Part shown: positions 27,059 to 34,697 of the stretch, piece by piece
Numbering within the stretch: the stretch's first letter is position 1
Layout of the letters: every line of letters starts with the position of its first letter
Assembly (NCBI GenBank): GCA_963795555.1
Contig: CAWCHZ010000002.1
Span: forward strand, 558,001-622,000
DNA from: CAWCHZ01 sp963795555
GTDB taxonomy: Bacteria > Actinomycetota > Thermoleophilia > Solirubrobacterales > Solirubrobacteraceae
Reading direction: 5' to 3'
Length of the DNA: 64,000 nt
Made by a program: the position numbers and the translations under genes
The notes under the pieces: generated by a model
Seen by the model: the letters and a program-made list of their open reading frames with translations, nothing else
Told to the model about the DNA's origin: nothing
The model's database searches: none

Positions 27059-27783
27059 GAGCCGTCAACCTGATCCCGACCGACCAGCGCCGCGCCGGCG
27101 GGGCGTCGACAACCGGTGCCTATGCCGTGCTGGGGCTGCTGGTTGCGCTGCTGGTTGGGGTCGTCGCCTATGTCGTAACCGGCAACCAGATGCGCAGCCG
27201 CCAGGCGCAGCTCGCGACGCTCAGCCAGGAGGCGACGGCGGCCCAGGCAGCGGCTGACGCTGCCGCTCCCTATCGCGGCTTTGCGAGCCTGCGTCAACAG
27301 CGCGTCGCGACGATCAGCGCGATCGCCAGCGCCCGCTTCGACTGGGCCGACGCCTTCTACAAGATCGCCCAGGTCATGCCCAGCGATGTGTCGCTGCTGT
27401 CGCTGAACGCCAGCACCTCCACCAGCAGCGCCGGCGGCAACGGCGGCCCGCTGCGCGCGGATCTGCCGGTCCCGGCGATCGACATGACGGGCTGCGCGCG
27501 CAGCCAGGACGAGGTTGCCCGAGTGATTGCTCGGCTGCGGCTGATCGACTCCGTCTACCGCGTCAGCCTCGAGAGCTCGAGCAAGGCGATCGGCTCCTCC
27601 ACGACGAGCAGCTCGGCGACCAACACCAGCGACTGTCGCGCCGGCCATCCCGATCGCCCGCAGTTCGAGCTCGTCGTCTTCTTCAACCCGCCCCAGAGCA
27701 CGACCGTCCCTGGTGGGGCCGTGGTGACGCCCGCGAGCACGAGCGCCACCGGCACGGCCGGGACGACCGGAGGCTCACGATGA
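27055..27783 (+). CDS. pilN: Type IV pilus assembly protein PilN
   Basis: Bitopic inner-membrane protein of the alignment subcomplex. 242 aa, GTG start. The short cytoplasmic N-terminus MRAVNLIPTDQRRAG is the conserved PilM-binding INLLP-type motif. It is followed by one membrane helix (about 20-42) and a coiled coil, then a ferredoxin-like periplasmic domain (FYKIAQVMPSDVSLLSLNAS, ending PQFELVVFF). Ser/Thr-rich loops interrupt the domain, and the C-terminus is a Thr/Gly/Ala tail. Overlaps pilM and pilO by 4 nt each. Confidence 0.9.
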   Translation: MRAVNLIPTDQRRAGGASTTGAYAVLGLLVALLVGVVAYVVTGNQMRSRQAQLATLSQEATAAQAAADAAAPYRGFASLRQQRVATISAIASARFDWADAFYKIAQVMPSDVSLLSLNASTSTSSAGGNGGPLRADLPVPAIDMTGCARSQDEVARVIARLRLIDSVYRVSLESSSKAIGSSTTSSSATNTSDCRAGHPDRPQFELVVFFNPPQSTTVPGGAVVTPASTSATGTAGTTGGSR

Positions 27784-28664
27784 CCCGGCGCGACCGCACG
27801 CTGCTGAGCGTGGTCCTGACCGTTGCGGTGCTGGCGGCCTTCTATCTGCTCGTGCTCTCACCACGGCGCAGCCAGATCTCGACGCTCAACGGAGAGATCA
27901 ACGCCCAACAGCAGAAGCTCGACGCGGCGCGCGCGGATCTCGCCGCCGGCCAGCAGGCGAAGGCGCGCTATGCCAGCGACTACGCGACCGTGGCGCGGCT
28001 CGGCAAGGCCGTGCCGACCGATGACCAGGTGCCCTCGCTGCTCTACGAGATCCAGCAGGCGGCGGCGGGAACGCACATCAGCTTCGCGAGCATCCAGATC
28101 ACCGGCACCGGCGCGTCATCGTCCGCGGGGTTGGTCAGCTCGGCAGCGGCGTCGGCCGCGAACTTCGGCTCCCACGCGCCGGGCGCCAGCACCAGCGGCT
28201 CCACCAGCTCCACCAGCGGCTCGGCGAGCACGACCAGCGGCTCGGCCAGCACGACCAGCGGCTCCACTGGCGCGACGAGCCCGACGAGCGCCGGCAGCGT
28301 GTCGACGGCGGCTGCCGCCCTCGGCCAGCTGCCGCCGGGTGCCGTCGTCGGGCCGGCCGGCTTCCCCGTGATGCCGTTCAGCTTCACCTTCGAGGGTGAC
28401 TTCTTCCACCTCGACGCCTTCTTCCGTCACATCGAGCGCTTCATCGTCAACCGCCGCTCGGGCCTCGTGGTCAGCGGTCGGCTGCTGACGCTCGACAGCA
28501 TCCAGCTCGGGCCCGACGGCAACCAGCCGTTCCCACACATCAAGGCGACGGTCTCGGCGCAGGGCTTCCTGCTGCCCTCCTCGCAGGGACTGTTCGACGG
28601 CGCAAGCGCCAGCGGGCCGACCGCTGTGACCGCGCCCGCCAGCCTGCCCGCGACAACGCAATGA
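27780..28664 (+). CDS. pilO: Type IV pilus assembly protein PilO with Ser/Thr repeat insert
   Basis: Partner of PilN in the inner-membrane alignment complex. 294 aa. A membrane helix at about 9-29 is followed by a coiled coil (about 35-75), and the PilO core ends with the strand pair PFSFTFEGDFFHLDAFFRHIERF and a closing domain containing SGRLLTLDSIQL. A low-complexity insert of about 60 residues (27-nt related units coding SGSAST-type repeats, 28190-28290) splits the periplasmic domain. The stop TGA overlaps a mini-ORF start (ATGA) rather than the next real gene. Confidence 0.9.
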   Translation: MTRRDRTLLSVVLTVAVLAAFYLLVLSPRRSQISTLNGEINAQQQKLDAARADLAAGQQAKARYASDYATVARLGKAVPTDDQVPSLLYEIQQAAAGTHISFASIQITGTGASSSAGLVSSAAASAANFGSHAPGASTSGSTSSTSGSASTTSGSASTTSGSTGATSPTSAGSVSTAAAALGQLPPGAVVGPAGFPVMPFSFTFEGDFFHLDAFFRHIERFIVNRRSGLVVSGRLLTLDSIQLGPDGNQPFPHIKATVSAQGFLLPSSQGLFDGASASGPTAVTAPASLPATTQ

Positions 28665-28690
28665 GCGGACTCGAGCTGACAGCGCGATGA
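28661..28690 (+). CDS. Nine-codon mini-ORF chaining pilO to the PilP-like gene
   Basis: ATG at 28661 overlaps the pilO stop as ATGA. The frame encodes MSGLELTAR and ends in a TGA (28688-28690) that overlaps the next gene's ATG (28687) as ATGA. The peptide begins with the same MSGL as the next protein. It may be a duplicated start region that passes ribosomes along; no peptide function is implied. Confidence 0.45.
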   Translation: MSGLELTAR

Positions 28691-29493
28691 GCGGCCTCAA
28701 CAACATCTCCCTGGCGGGCATCGGCGCCGCCATGCGCGGTGCCGTGCAGGAGCTGGTGGCGCGCCGGCTCTGGCCGCTCGCGGTTGCCCTGGTGTTGGCG
28801 ATCGTTGCCGTGCCGGTGGCGCTGACCCAGCATCCCGCGCCCGCTCCGGCTGCGAGCTTCCCATCGCCCGCGAGCCTTGCTCCAACCACCGTGACGCCCA
28901 CCCAGGGCGGCAGGGAGGTGGAGGTGACGCTCGCTCAGGGCAAGGCGCCGCTGGCCCTGACGGGCAGCTTCCACGATCCCTTCGAGCCCCAGCCGCTGTC
29001 GGTCGTCCCCGCCGCCAGCGCCACGGCAAGCGGGTCGTCGATCATCCCCGGAACCTCGGGCACGAGCGGAGCGGGCGGCGCGAGCTCCGGCACGAGCGGA
29101 GGGGGGAGCAGCTCCCACACCGGCGGCTCCGGCTCGACGAGCAGCGGTTCGACGCCACCGCCGGCCGCGCCACCGCAGAGCCGTGGACCGGCAACCGTCG
29201 ACGTCCTGTTCGGCCTCAGCGGACAGCTCAAGCTGATCAAGGCGGTTGCGCCGGGAAGCGCGTTGCCGTCAGCCAGCAACCCCGTCGTCGTCTTCCTGGG
29301 CGTCAAGAACGGCGTCGCGCAGTTCCTGCTCTCCGCCGACGCGACCGCCAGCGGTCCCGGCACCTGCAAGCCCAGCGCGAGCGTCTGCGAGGAGGTAGAT
29401 CTCAGTCCCCGCCAGACCGAGAACCTGCAGCTGGTCAACGGCTCCACGCCGCCGCCGGTCTACCAGCTCGAGCTCGTCCGGATCAGGAGCTAG
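28687..29493 (+). CDS. Membrane-anchored pilus assembly protein in the PilP position
   Basis: 268 aa, family not recognised with certainty. A short cytoplasmic N-terminus is followed by one membrane helix at about 30-48 (WPLAVALVLAIVAVPVAL). Next is a Pro/Ala/Ser region containing DPFEPQP, then a Gly/Ser/Thr linker and a C-terminal beta-rich domain (ATVDVLFGLSGQLKLIKAV, NPVVVFLGVKNGVAQFLL). It has two cysteines (TCKPSASVC). Its place directly after pilM-N-O is where Gram-negative loci carry pilP, and a similar bitopic partner of PilN/PilO is likely. Confidence 0.75.
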   Translation: MSGLNNISLAGIGAAMRGAVQELVARRLWPLAVALVLAIVAVPVALTQHPAPAPAASFPSPASLAPTTVTPTQGGREVEVTLAQGKAPLALTGSFHDPFEPQPLSVVPAASATASGSSIIPGTSGTSGAGGASSGTSGGGSSSHTGGSGSTSSGSTPPPAAPPQSRGPATVDVLFGLSGQLKLIKAVAPGSALPSASNPVVVFLGVKNGVAQFLLSADATASGPGTCKPSASVCEEVDLSPRQTENLQLVNGSTPPPVYQLELVRIRS

Positions 29494-29500
29494 CGGCGCG

Positions 29501-31264
29501 ATGCGCGCGGCCGGCCGCCGGATCACCACGATCGGGCTCGCGCTGCTGGCGCTGGCCTGCGGCGCATCGCTTGCGCTCGCCCCGGCGGCGGCACAGGCGC
29601 ACGTCGGCGTGAACGGCGACAACGTCCTCTACTCGCCGCAGTCGCAGACGGTGCCGCCGCACGGCCTGCGCATCTCCGCGCTGGACGCCGTCGGCGCGGC
29701 GGCGCGCACGCGCACCGTGCAGAAGCTGCACGCGGAGCATCCCAACCTCTACCTGCGCGCGCTGCTGGCACCGCCGCACACCTGGGTCGTCGAGGGGACG
29801 GCCGGCTCGCCCGATCCCAGCGGCGACAACGTCAACCCGCTGGTGAGCGTCGGCGTCGGTGGCCTCGATGGCCGCGTCTACTACGTGCTGACCGGCCCCC
29901 AGGCGCAGATCCCGCTGGCCTTCGGCCACCTCGCCGGACGCGCCGACCAGCCCTGGATCTGGGCGGTGTTCGGCGTGCTGTTCCTCGCGCCGTTCATCCA
30001 CTGGCGGCGACCGCGGCGGCTGCTGCACCTCGACCTCGCCGTGATGCTCGCATTCGGCATCTCGCACCTGTTCCTCAACGCGGGCGACGCCGTGACCTCG
30101 GTGCCGCTCGTCTATCCGGTGTTCGCCTATCTGCTGGTGCGGATGCTGTGGGCTGGGCTGCGTCCGCGCGGGCGCTCCGAGCCGCTCGTCCCGCATCTGC
30201 CGACGCTGGCGCTGGCAGTCGGGCTGGTGGGGCTGATCGCGCTGCGGATCTTCGTCAACCTCTATGCCGACAAGGCGTTCGACATCGCCTATGCGGGCGT
30301 CGCCGGTGCGTTCCGGATCAACCACGGCCTGGCGTTGTATGGCACCAGCGTCGCGCACCTCGACACCTATGGGCCGATCAACTACATCGCCTACACGCCG
30401 TTCGTGGCGCTGTTCCCGTTCCACCACGTCTGGGATCACTTGTGGGCGGCCCACGCGCTGTCGATCATGCTCGACCTCGTCGCGATCGGGCTGTTGCTGG
30501 CGATCGGCATGCGCCTGCGCGGCGGGCGTGCCGGGCGTCGACTCGGGCTGGCGCTGGCGTACGGTTGGGCGGCCTATCCATACACCTTGTATGCGATGGC
30601 GGTGAACAGCAACGACGCGCTGATCGCCGTCTGCGTGCTCGCGGCAATCCTGGCGATCAGCTCGCCGGCCGCGCGCGGCGCGTTCATCGCGCTCGGCGCC
30701 GCCGCCAAGTTCGCGCCGGCCGTGCTCGGGCCGCTGTTCTTGATCGGCACCGGCGATCGGCGGCGGCGCTCGCTGCTGATCTACTGCGCGACGTTCGCGC
30801 TCGTCGTCGGCGGGGCGATCGCGCTCTACCTGCCGCCGGGCGGCCTGCCCGTCTTCTGGCACGCGACGCTCGGCTTCCAGCTGCGGCGGATCACGCCGAT
30901 GAGCCTCTGGGGGCTGCATCCCACGCTGCGTCCGCTGCAGACCGTGCTGGAGGTGGCGACCGTGGGGCTCGCGACGCTGGTCGCATTCGTCCCGCGGCGA
31001 CGTTCACCCAGCCAGGTCGCGGCGCTCGCCGCGGCGGTGCTGATCGCGCTGCAGATCACCGACGGCTACTGGATGTACTACTACATCCCCTGGTTTGCGG
31101 GCCTGGTGCTGGTGGCTCTGTTCGCCGAGCACGACCGGCCGGCGCCGACCGCCGCTGAGCCGGCGCTCGCCGACCCGATCGAGCTGGGCGAGGTCGTCGC
31201 GCGGCGCGCGCGGGCGCTCGAGCCTCGCGAGCCTGAGCGCGCGCTGGTCGCCTCGTTGCACTGA
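29501..31264 (+). CDS. Polytopic GT-C-type glycosyltransferase (DUF2029/GT87-like)
   Basis: 587 aa. An N-terminal signal-like helix and a beta-rich extracytoplasmic segment of about 120 residues precede about ten membrane helices. Features of the GT87/DUF2029 group include an Asp in the first large loop (INHGLALYGTSVAHLDTYGPINY), the AVNSNDALIAVCVLAAILA helix and AAAKFAPAVLGPLFL. Such enzymes move mannose or related sugars from polyprenyl-phosphate donors on the outer face of the membrane. Placement 7 bp after the pilus genes hints at pilin or wall-polymer glycosylation, but the acceptor is not shown by sequence. Confidence 0.75.
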   Translation: MRAAGRRITTIGLALLALACGASLALAPAAAQAHVGVNGDNVLYSPQSQTVPPHGLRISALDAVGAAARTRTVQKLHAEHPNLYLRALLAPPHTWVVEGTAGSPDPSGDNVNPLVSVGVGGLDGRVYYVLTGPQAQIPLAFGHLAGRADQPWIWAVFGVLFLAPFIHWRRPRRLLHLDLAVMLAFGISHLFLNAGDAVTSVPLVYPVFAYLLVRMLWAGLRPRGRSEPLVPHLPTLALAVGLVGLIALRIFVNLYADKAFDIAYAGVAGAFRINHGLALYGTSVAHLDTYGPINYIAYTPFVALFPFHHVWDHLWAAHALSIMLDLVAIGLLLAIGMRLRGGRAGRRLGLALAYGWAAYPYTLYAMAVNSNDALIAVCVLAAILAISSPAARGAFIALGAAAKFAPAVLGPLFLIGTGDRRRRSLLIYCATFALVVGGAIALYLPPGGLPVFWHATLGFQLRRITPMSLWGLHPTLRPLQTVLEVATVGLATLVAFVPRRRSPSQVAALAAAVLIALQITDGYWMYYYIPWFAGLVLVALFAEHDRPAPTAAEPALADPIELGEVVARRARALEPREPERALVASLH

Positions 31265-31336
31265 CGCGAGCGCGGGCCATGGCGGCCGAGCCCGAGCCTT
31301 TTGCGGGCGAGGGCTGGTCGCCGCGGCCGGCGCCCG

Positions 31337-31342
31337 TAAGCT
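31337..31342 (+). promoter_or_regulatory. Likely -10 element (TAAGCT) of aroC
   Basis: TAAGCT ends 8 nt before the ATG at 31351. The same hexamer precedes the secreted-protein gene at 37160. Confidence 0.5.
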
Positions 31343-31350
31343 GTGGCGGG

Positions 31351-32538
31351 ATGATCGTGCGCCTGACAACCGCCGGGGAGTCGCATGGCCCCGGGCTGAC
31401 CTGCATCGTGGAGGGCCTGCCGGCCGGGCTCCGGCTCACGCCTGAAGCGCTGGATCGCGAGCTGGCCCGCCGCCAGCTCGGCCACGGGCGTGGCGGGCGG
31501 ATGAAGATCGAGCGCGACAGCGCCCAGGTCACCGGCGGCGTGCGGCACGGGCGCACGATCGGCGGTCCGGTGGCGATTCAGATCGCCAACCGCGACTACG
31601 TCAACTGGGAGGAGCGGATGAGCCCGTGGCCGGTCGACGAGCCGGTGGCGGAGGTTCACCTGCCCCGACCGGGACATGCCGATCTCGTCGGCACGCAGAA
31701 GTATGGACTCAGCGACGTGCGCGACATCCTCGAGCGCGCGAGCGCCCGCGAGACGGCCGCGCGCGTGGCCGGCGGAGCGGTGGCCAAGGCATTCCTGCGC
31801 GAGCTCGGGGTCGAGGTGCGCTCGCACGTGACGCGCATCGGCCGCGTCAGCGCGCCCGCGCGCGCAACGCTCTCAGCCGCCGACTTCGAGGGCGTCGACG
31901 ACTCGCCGGTGCGCTGCCTCGACGAGCAGGCGGCGCGCGCGATGGTCGAGGAGATCGATGTCCAGCGCAAGGCAAACGAGTCGCTCGGCGGCATCTTCGA
32001 GGTCCATGCCTTCGGCCTGGTCCCCGGGCTTGGGTCGCACATCTCCTGGGATCAGCGGCTCGACGGTCGGCTCGCCGGGGCGATCTGCTCGATCCAGGCG
32101 ATCAAGGGCGTGGACTTCGGCGACGGCTTCGAGCTCAGCGGCCGGCCGGGCTCCCAGGCCCACGACGAGATCTTCTACGACGAGCAGCGCGGCTACTACC
32201 GCGAGACCAACCGCGCCGGGGGGCTGGAGGGCGGCATGACGACCGGCTCGCCGCTGGTCGTGCGCGCCGCGATGAAGCCGCTGCCCACCCTGACCAAGCC
32301 GCTGCGCTCGGTCGACACGGAGACCAAGGAGCCCGCCCAGGCGCTCCGCGAGCGCACCGATTCGACCACGGTCCCGGCGGCGGGGGTCGTCGGCGAGGCG
32401 ATGATCGCCCTGGTGCTCGCCGACGCCTACCGGCGCAAGCTTGGCGGCGACCACATCGACGATGCGCGTGCCGCGTTGCGCGCGTATCAGGAGCGGATCG
32501 GATGGCGGGGCTCGGGCGAGTCGCAGGACCGCCATTGA
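31351..32538 (+). CDS. aroC: Chorismate synthase
   Basis: Converts EPSP to chorismate using reduced FMN, the last common step of the shikimate pathway. 395 aa. Signatures are LTTAGESHGPGLTCIVEG at the N-terminus, SARETAARVAGGAVAK, and RTDSTTVPAAGVVGEAM near the C-terminus, with GGLEGGMTTG in the FMN site. The ATG at 31351 is preferred over an upstream GTG because it gives the exact family N-terminus (MIVRLTTAGESHG). The stop overlaps the TTG start of aroKB as TTGA. Confidence 0.97.
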   Translation: MIVRLTTAGESHGPGLTCIVEGLPAGLRLTPEALDRELARRQLGHGRGGRMKIERDSAQVTGGVRHGRTIGGPVAIQIANRDYVNWEERMSPWPVDEPVAEVHLPRPGHADLVGTQKYGLSDVRDILERASARETAARVAGGAVAKAFLRELGVEVRSHVTRIGRVSAPARATLSAADFEGVDDSPVRCLDEQAARAMVEEIDVQRKANESLGGIFEVHAFGLVPGLGSHISWDQRLDGRLAGAICSIQAIKGVDFGDGFELSGRPGSQAHDEIFYDEQRGYYRETNRAGGLEGGMTTGSPLVVRAAMKPLPTLTKPLRSVDTETKEPAQALRERTDSTTVPAAGVVGEAMIALVLADAYRRKLGGDHIDDARAALRAYQERIGWRGSGESQDRH

Positions 32539-34130
32539 GCGAGGGGCCGAGCCCAGGCGCCGAGCGAGCGGCCGAGTGGACGGCCCAGGCGCTGAGCGGC
32601 GCCCCGCTGCGGCGCTCGCTGGTCTTCATCGGCTTCATGGGTGCCGGCAAGTCGACCGCCGCGCGCGCAACCGCCGCGGCGCTCGGCGTCGAGGCGCTCG
32701 ACAGCGACGAGCTGCTGGTCGCCGAGCTGGGGATGCCGATTGGCGAGTTCTTCGCCGCGCACGGCGAGGCGGAGTTCCGTCGGCGCGAGGAGCGGCTGGT
32801 CTGCGAGCTGCTGAAACGGGAACCCGCCGTAATGGCGCTCGGCGGCGGCGCGCTGGGCTCGGCGGCCGTGCGTGCGGCGCTGGCGCCGCACATCGTCGTG
32901 CTGCTCGAGGTTGGCGTCGACGTGGCGTGGGAGCGCTGCAGCGGCGACGAGCGACCACTGGCCCGCGATCGCGAGCGCTTTGCCGCGCTGCACGGCGAGC
33001 GTCAGGCCGGCTACCGCGCGGCCGCCGATGCGACGCTGCCGGCCGGCGATCAGCAGCTCGTGCTGCGCGCGCTGCCGGCGTTGCTGACGCTGGCGGGCTC
33101 AGCGGTCCCGGCACGGCTGCTGTGGGCGCACGCCCGCTCGGGCGACTACCCGGTGTTCGTCGGCACCGGCCTGCTGGGCTCGGCGCTGTGGCCGACCGAC
33201 CGGCGCGAGCGACGCGTGGCGGTGACCGACGCGACGGTCGGCGAGCTCTACGGCGCTCGGCTCGGCGCCCTGCGTGAGCTGATCGTGATCGAGCCGGGCG
33301 AGGAGCACAAGACGGTCGCGACCGCTGAGCTGATCTGGCGCGCGCTGGCCCGATCTGGGATGGCGCGCGACGACGAGCTGGTCGCGCTTGGCGGCGGGGT
33401 GGTCGGCGACGTTGCGGCGTTCTGCGCCGCGACCTACCAGCGCGGGGTCGACGTGGTGCACGTGCCAACCACGCTCGTGGCGCAGGTGGACTCGGCCTAT
33501 GGGGGCAAGACCGGCGTCGATCTGCCGGAGGGCAAGAACTACGTCGGCTCCTACCATCAGCCGGCCGGGGTGCTCGTCGATCCGGCCATGCTGGCGTCGC
33601 TGCCGCGACGCGAATGGGCGGCTGGACAGGCGGAGGTCATCAAGACGGCGCTGATCGCGGGCGGCGATCTGTGGCGGCGGGTGAGCGGGGGCGCGGCGCC
33701 CGACGAGCAGCTGATCGCCGACTGCATCGCCGTCAAGCTGGCCGTCGTGGCCGAGGACGAGCGCGACGCCGGGCGCCGCCAGGTGCTGAACCTCGGGCAC
33801 ACGATCGGCCATGCGATCGAGACGGTCACGGGCTATCGCCGCTACCGCCATGGCGAGGCGGTGGGCCTTGGGCTGCTGGCGGCGCTGCGGCTCTCGGGCA
33901 GCGAGCAGCTGCGTGAGCGCTGCCGCGCGCTGCTGCTCGCCGCGGAGTTGCCGGTGCGCGCGACCGACCTCGATCCCGACGCCGTCGTGGCGGCGACGCG
34001 ACGCGACAAGAAGCGCCGCGGCGAGGAGCCCGTTCCATTCGTGCTCGTCGAGGCGCCTGGACGAGTGCACGTCGGCTGCACGGTGGCCGAGAGCGATGTG
34101 CGCGCCGCCGTGGCAGAGTTGGTGGCATGA
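32535..34130 (+). CDS. aroKB: Shikimate kinase / 3-dehydroquinate synthase fusion
   Basis: 531 aa bifunctional enzyme. Residues about 30-195 are shikimate kinase: Walker A GFMGAGKST, ALDSDELL and the GGGALG loop. Residues about 195-531 are 3-dehydroquinate synthase: EPGEEHKT, ALGGGVVGDVAAFCAATYQRG, TTLVAQVDSAYGGKTGVDL, EVIKTALI and the zinc ligands in NLGHTIGHAIE and RHGEAVGLG. The two steps are not consecutive (steps 2 and 6 follow different intermediates), so fusion probably helps stoichiometry rather than channelling. The TTG start overlaps the aroC stop; there is no later start before the Walker A region except an internal ATG that would remove it. Confidence 0.94.
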   Translation: MSEGPSPGAERAAEWTAQALSGAPLRRSLVFIGFMGAGKSTAARATAAALGVEALDSDELLVAELGMPIGEFFAAHGEAEFRRREERLVCELLKREPAVMALGGGALGSAAVRAALAPHIVVLLEVGVDVAWERCSGDERPLARDRERFAALHGERQAGYRAAADATLPAGDQQLVLRALPALLTLAGSAVPARLLWAHARSGDYPVFVGTGLLGSALWPTDRRERRVAVTDATVGELYGARLGALRELIVIEPGEEHKTVATAELIWRALARSGMARDDELVALGGGVVGDVAAFCAATYQRGVDVVHVPTTLVAQVDSAYGGKTGVDLPEGKNYVGSYHQPAGVLVDPAMLASLPRREWAAGQAEVIKTALIAGGDLWRRVSGGAAPDEQLIADCIAVKLAVVAEDERDAGRRQVLNLGHTIGHAIETVTGYRRYRHGEAVGLGLLAALRLSGSEQLRERCRALLLAAELPVRATDLDPDAVVAATRRDKKRRGEEPVPFVLVEAPGRVHVGCTVAESDVRAAVAELVA

Positions 34131-34192
34131 GCGATGCCCAGCGCGCCGCGATGACAGCGGTCGATCCGGTGAGCACCGGCGGCCTGCGATGA
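34127..34192 (+). CDS. Mini-ORF chaining aroKB to aroQ, duplicated aroQ start
   Basis: ATG at 34127 overlaps the aroKB stop (ATGA). The 21-codon frame passes an internal ATG at 34151 and ends with TGA at 34190-34192, overlapping the aroQ ATG at 34189 as ATGA. Its last 13 codons read MTAVDPVSTGGLR, against MTAVERVSAGGLR at the start of AroQ. Confidence 0.5.
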   Translation: MSDAQRAAMTAVDPVSTGGLR

Positions 34193-34226
34193 CAGCGGTC
34201 GAGCGGGTGAGCGCCGGCGGCCTGCG
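34151..34226 (+). repeat. 38 bp tandem duplication of the aroQ start
   Basis: Units 34151-34188 and 34189-34226 are 35/38 identical, both beginning atgacagcggtcga and ending ggcctgcg. The second unit holds the true aroQ start. The 38 bp length shifts the frame, so the first copy becomes a closed mini-ORF. Confidence 0.9.
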
Positions 34227-34653
34227 CATAGCCGTGATGCACGGCGTGAATCTCGACATGCTCGGACAGCGCGATCCGGCCCATTACGGGACGATGACGC
34301 TGGTCGAGCTGGAGCAGATGGTCGCCGGCTTTGCGGCACAGCTGGGGCTCGAGGCCAGCTTCTTCCAGACCAATCACGAGGGCCGCTACGTCGAGCGGCT
34401 GCACCGGGCGCGCGGGGACGCCGACGGGTTGATCCTCAACCCGGGCGCATGGACCCACTACGCCTGGGCGATCCGCGACGCGCTGGAGATCGCCGCCCTG
34501 CCGGCCGTGGAGGTCCACCTGTCGGACGTCGCGGCGCGCGAGTCATGGCGGCGCGTCTCGGTGATCGGCGAGCTCTGTCTGACGACGATCGCCGGCCACG
34601 GGGTCGAGGGTTACCGGCTTGCGCTCGAGCGAATCGCACAGGAGCTGCGATGA
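34189..34653 (+). CDS. aroQ: Type II 3-dehydroquinate dehydratase
   Basis: Dehydrates 3-dehydroquinate to 3-dehydroshikimate through an enolate. 154 aa, the normal type II length, acting as a dodecamer in the family. Catalytic parts are visible: HYGTMTLVELE with the active tyrosine, LILNPGAWTHYAWAIRDAL with the substrate asparagine, and VEVHLSDVAARESWRRVS with the catalytic histidine and arginine. The first loop (MHGVNLDMLGQRDP) differs from the usual NGPNLNLLG, a divergent but recognisable version. Start at 34189 is supported by the chained overlap with the mini-ORF. Confidence 0.93.
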   Translation: MTAVERVSAGGLRIAVMHGVNLDMLGQRDPAHYGTMTLVELEQMVAGFAAQLGLEASFFQTNHEGRYVERLHRARGDADGLILNPGAWTHYAWAIRDALEIAALPAVEVHLSDVAARESWRRVSVIGELCLTTIAGHGVEGYRLALERIAQELR

Positions 34654-34697
34654 CGCGCGCGCCGACCGCTGCGACGGCGTTCGAGGGGTCGTCATGA
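34650..34697 (+). CDS. 15-codon mini-ORF chaining aroQ to pepP
   Basis: ATG at 34650 overlaps the aroQ stop (ATGA). It encodes MTRAPTAATAFEGSS, with TGA at 34695-34697 overlapping the pepP ATG at 34694 (ATGA). PepP begins MTRAVAATP, so the mini-ORF repeats its first four codons. Confidence 0.4.
   Translation: MTRAPTAATAFEGSS

Noticed and set aside
31626..32534. Plus-strand extension before aroKB inside aroC
   Set aside because: The Arg/Gly-rich translation is an out-of-frame shadow of aroC; the fusion starts at TTG 32535.
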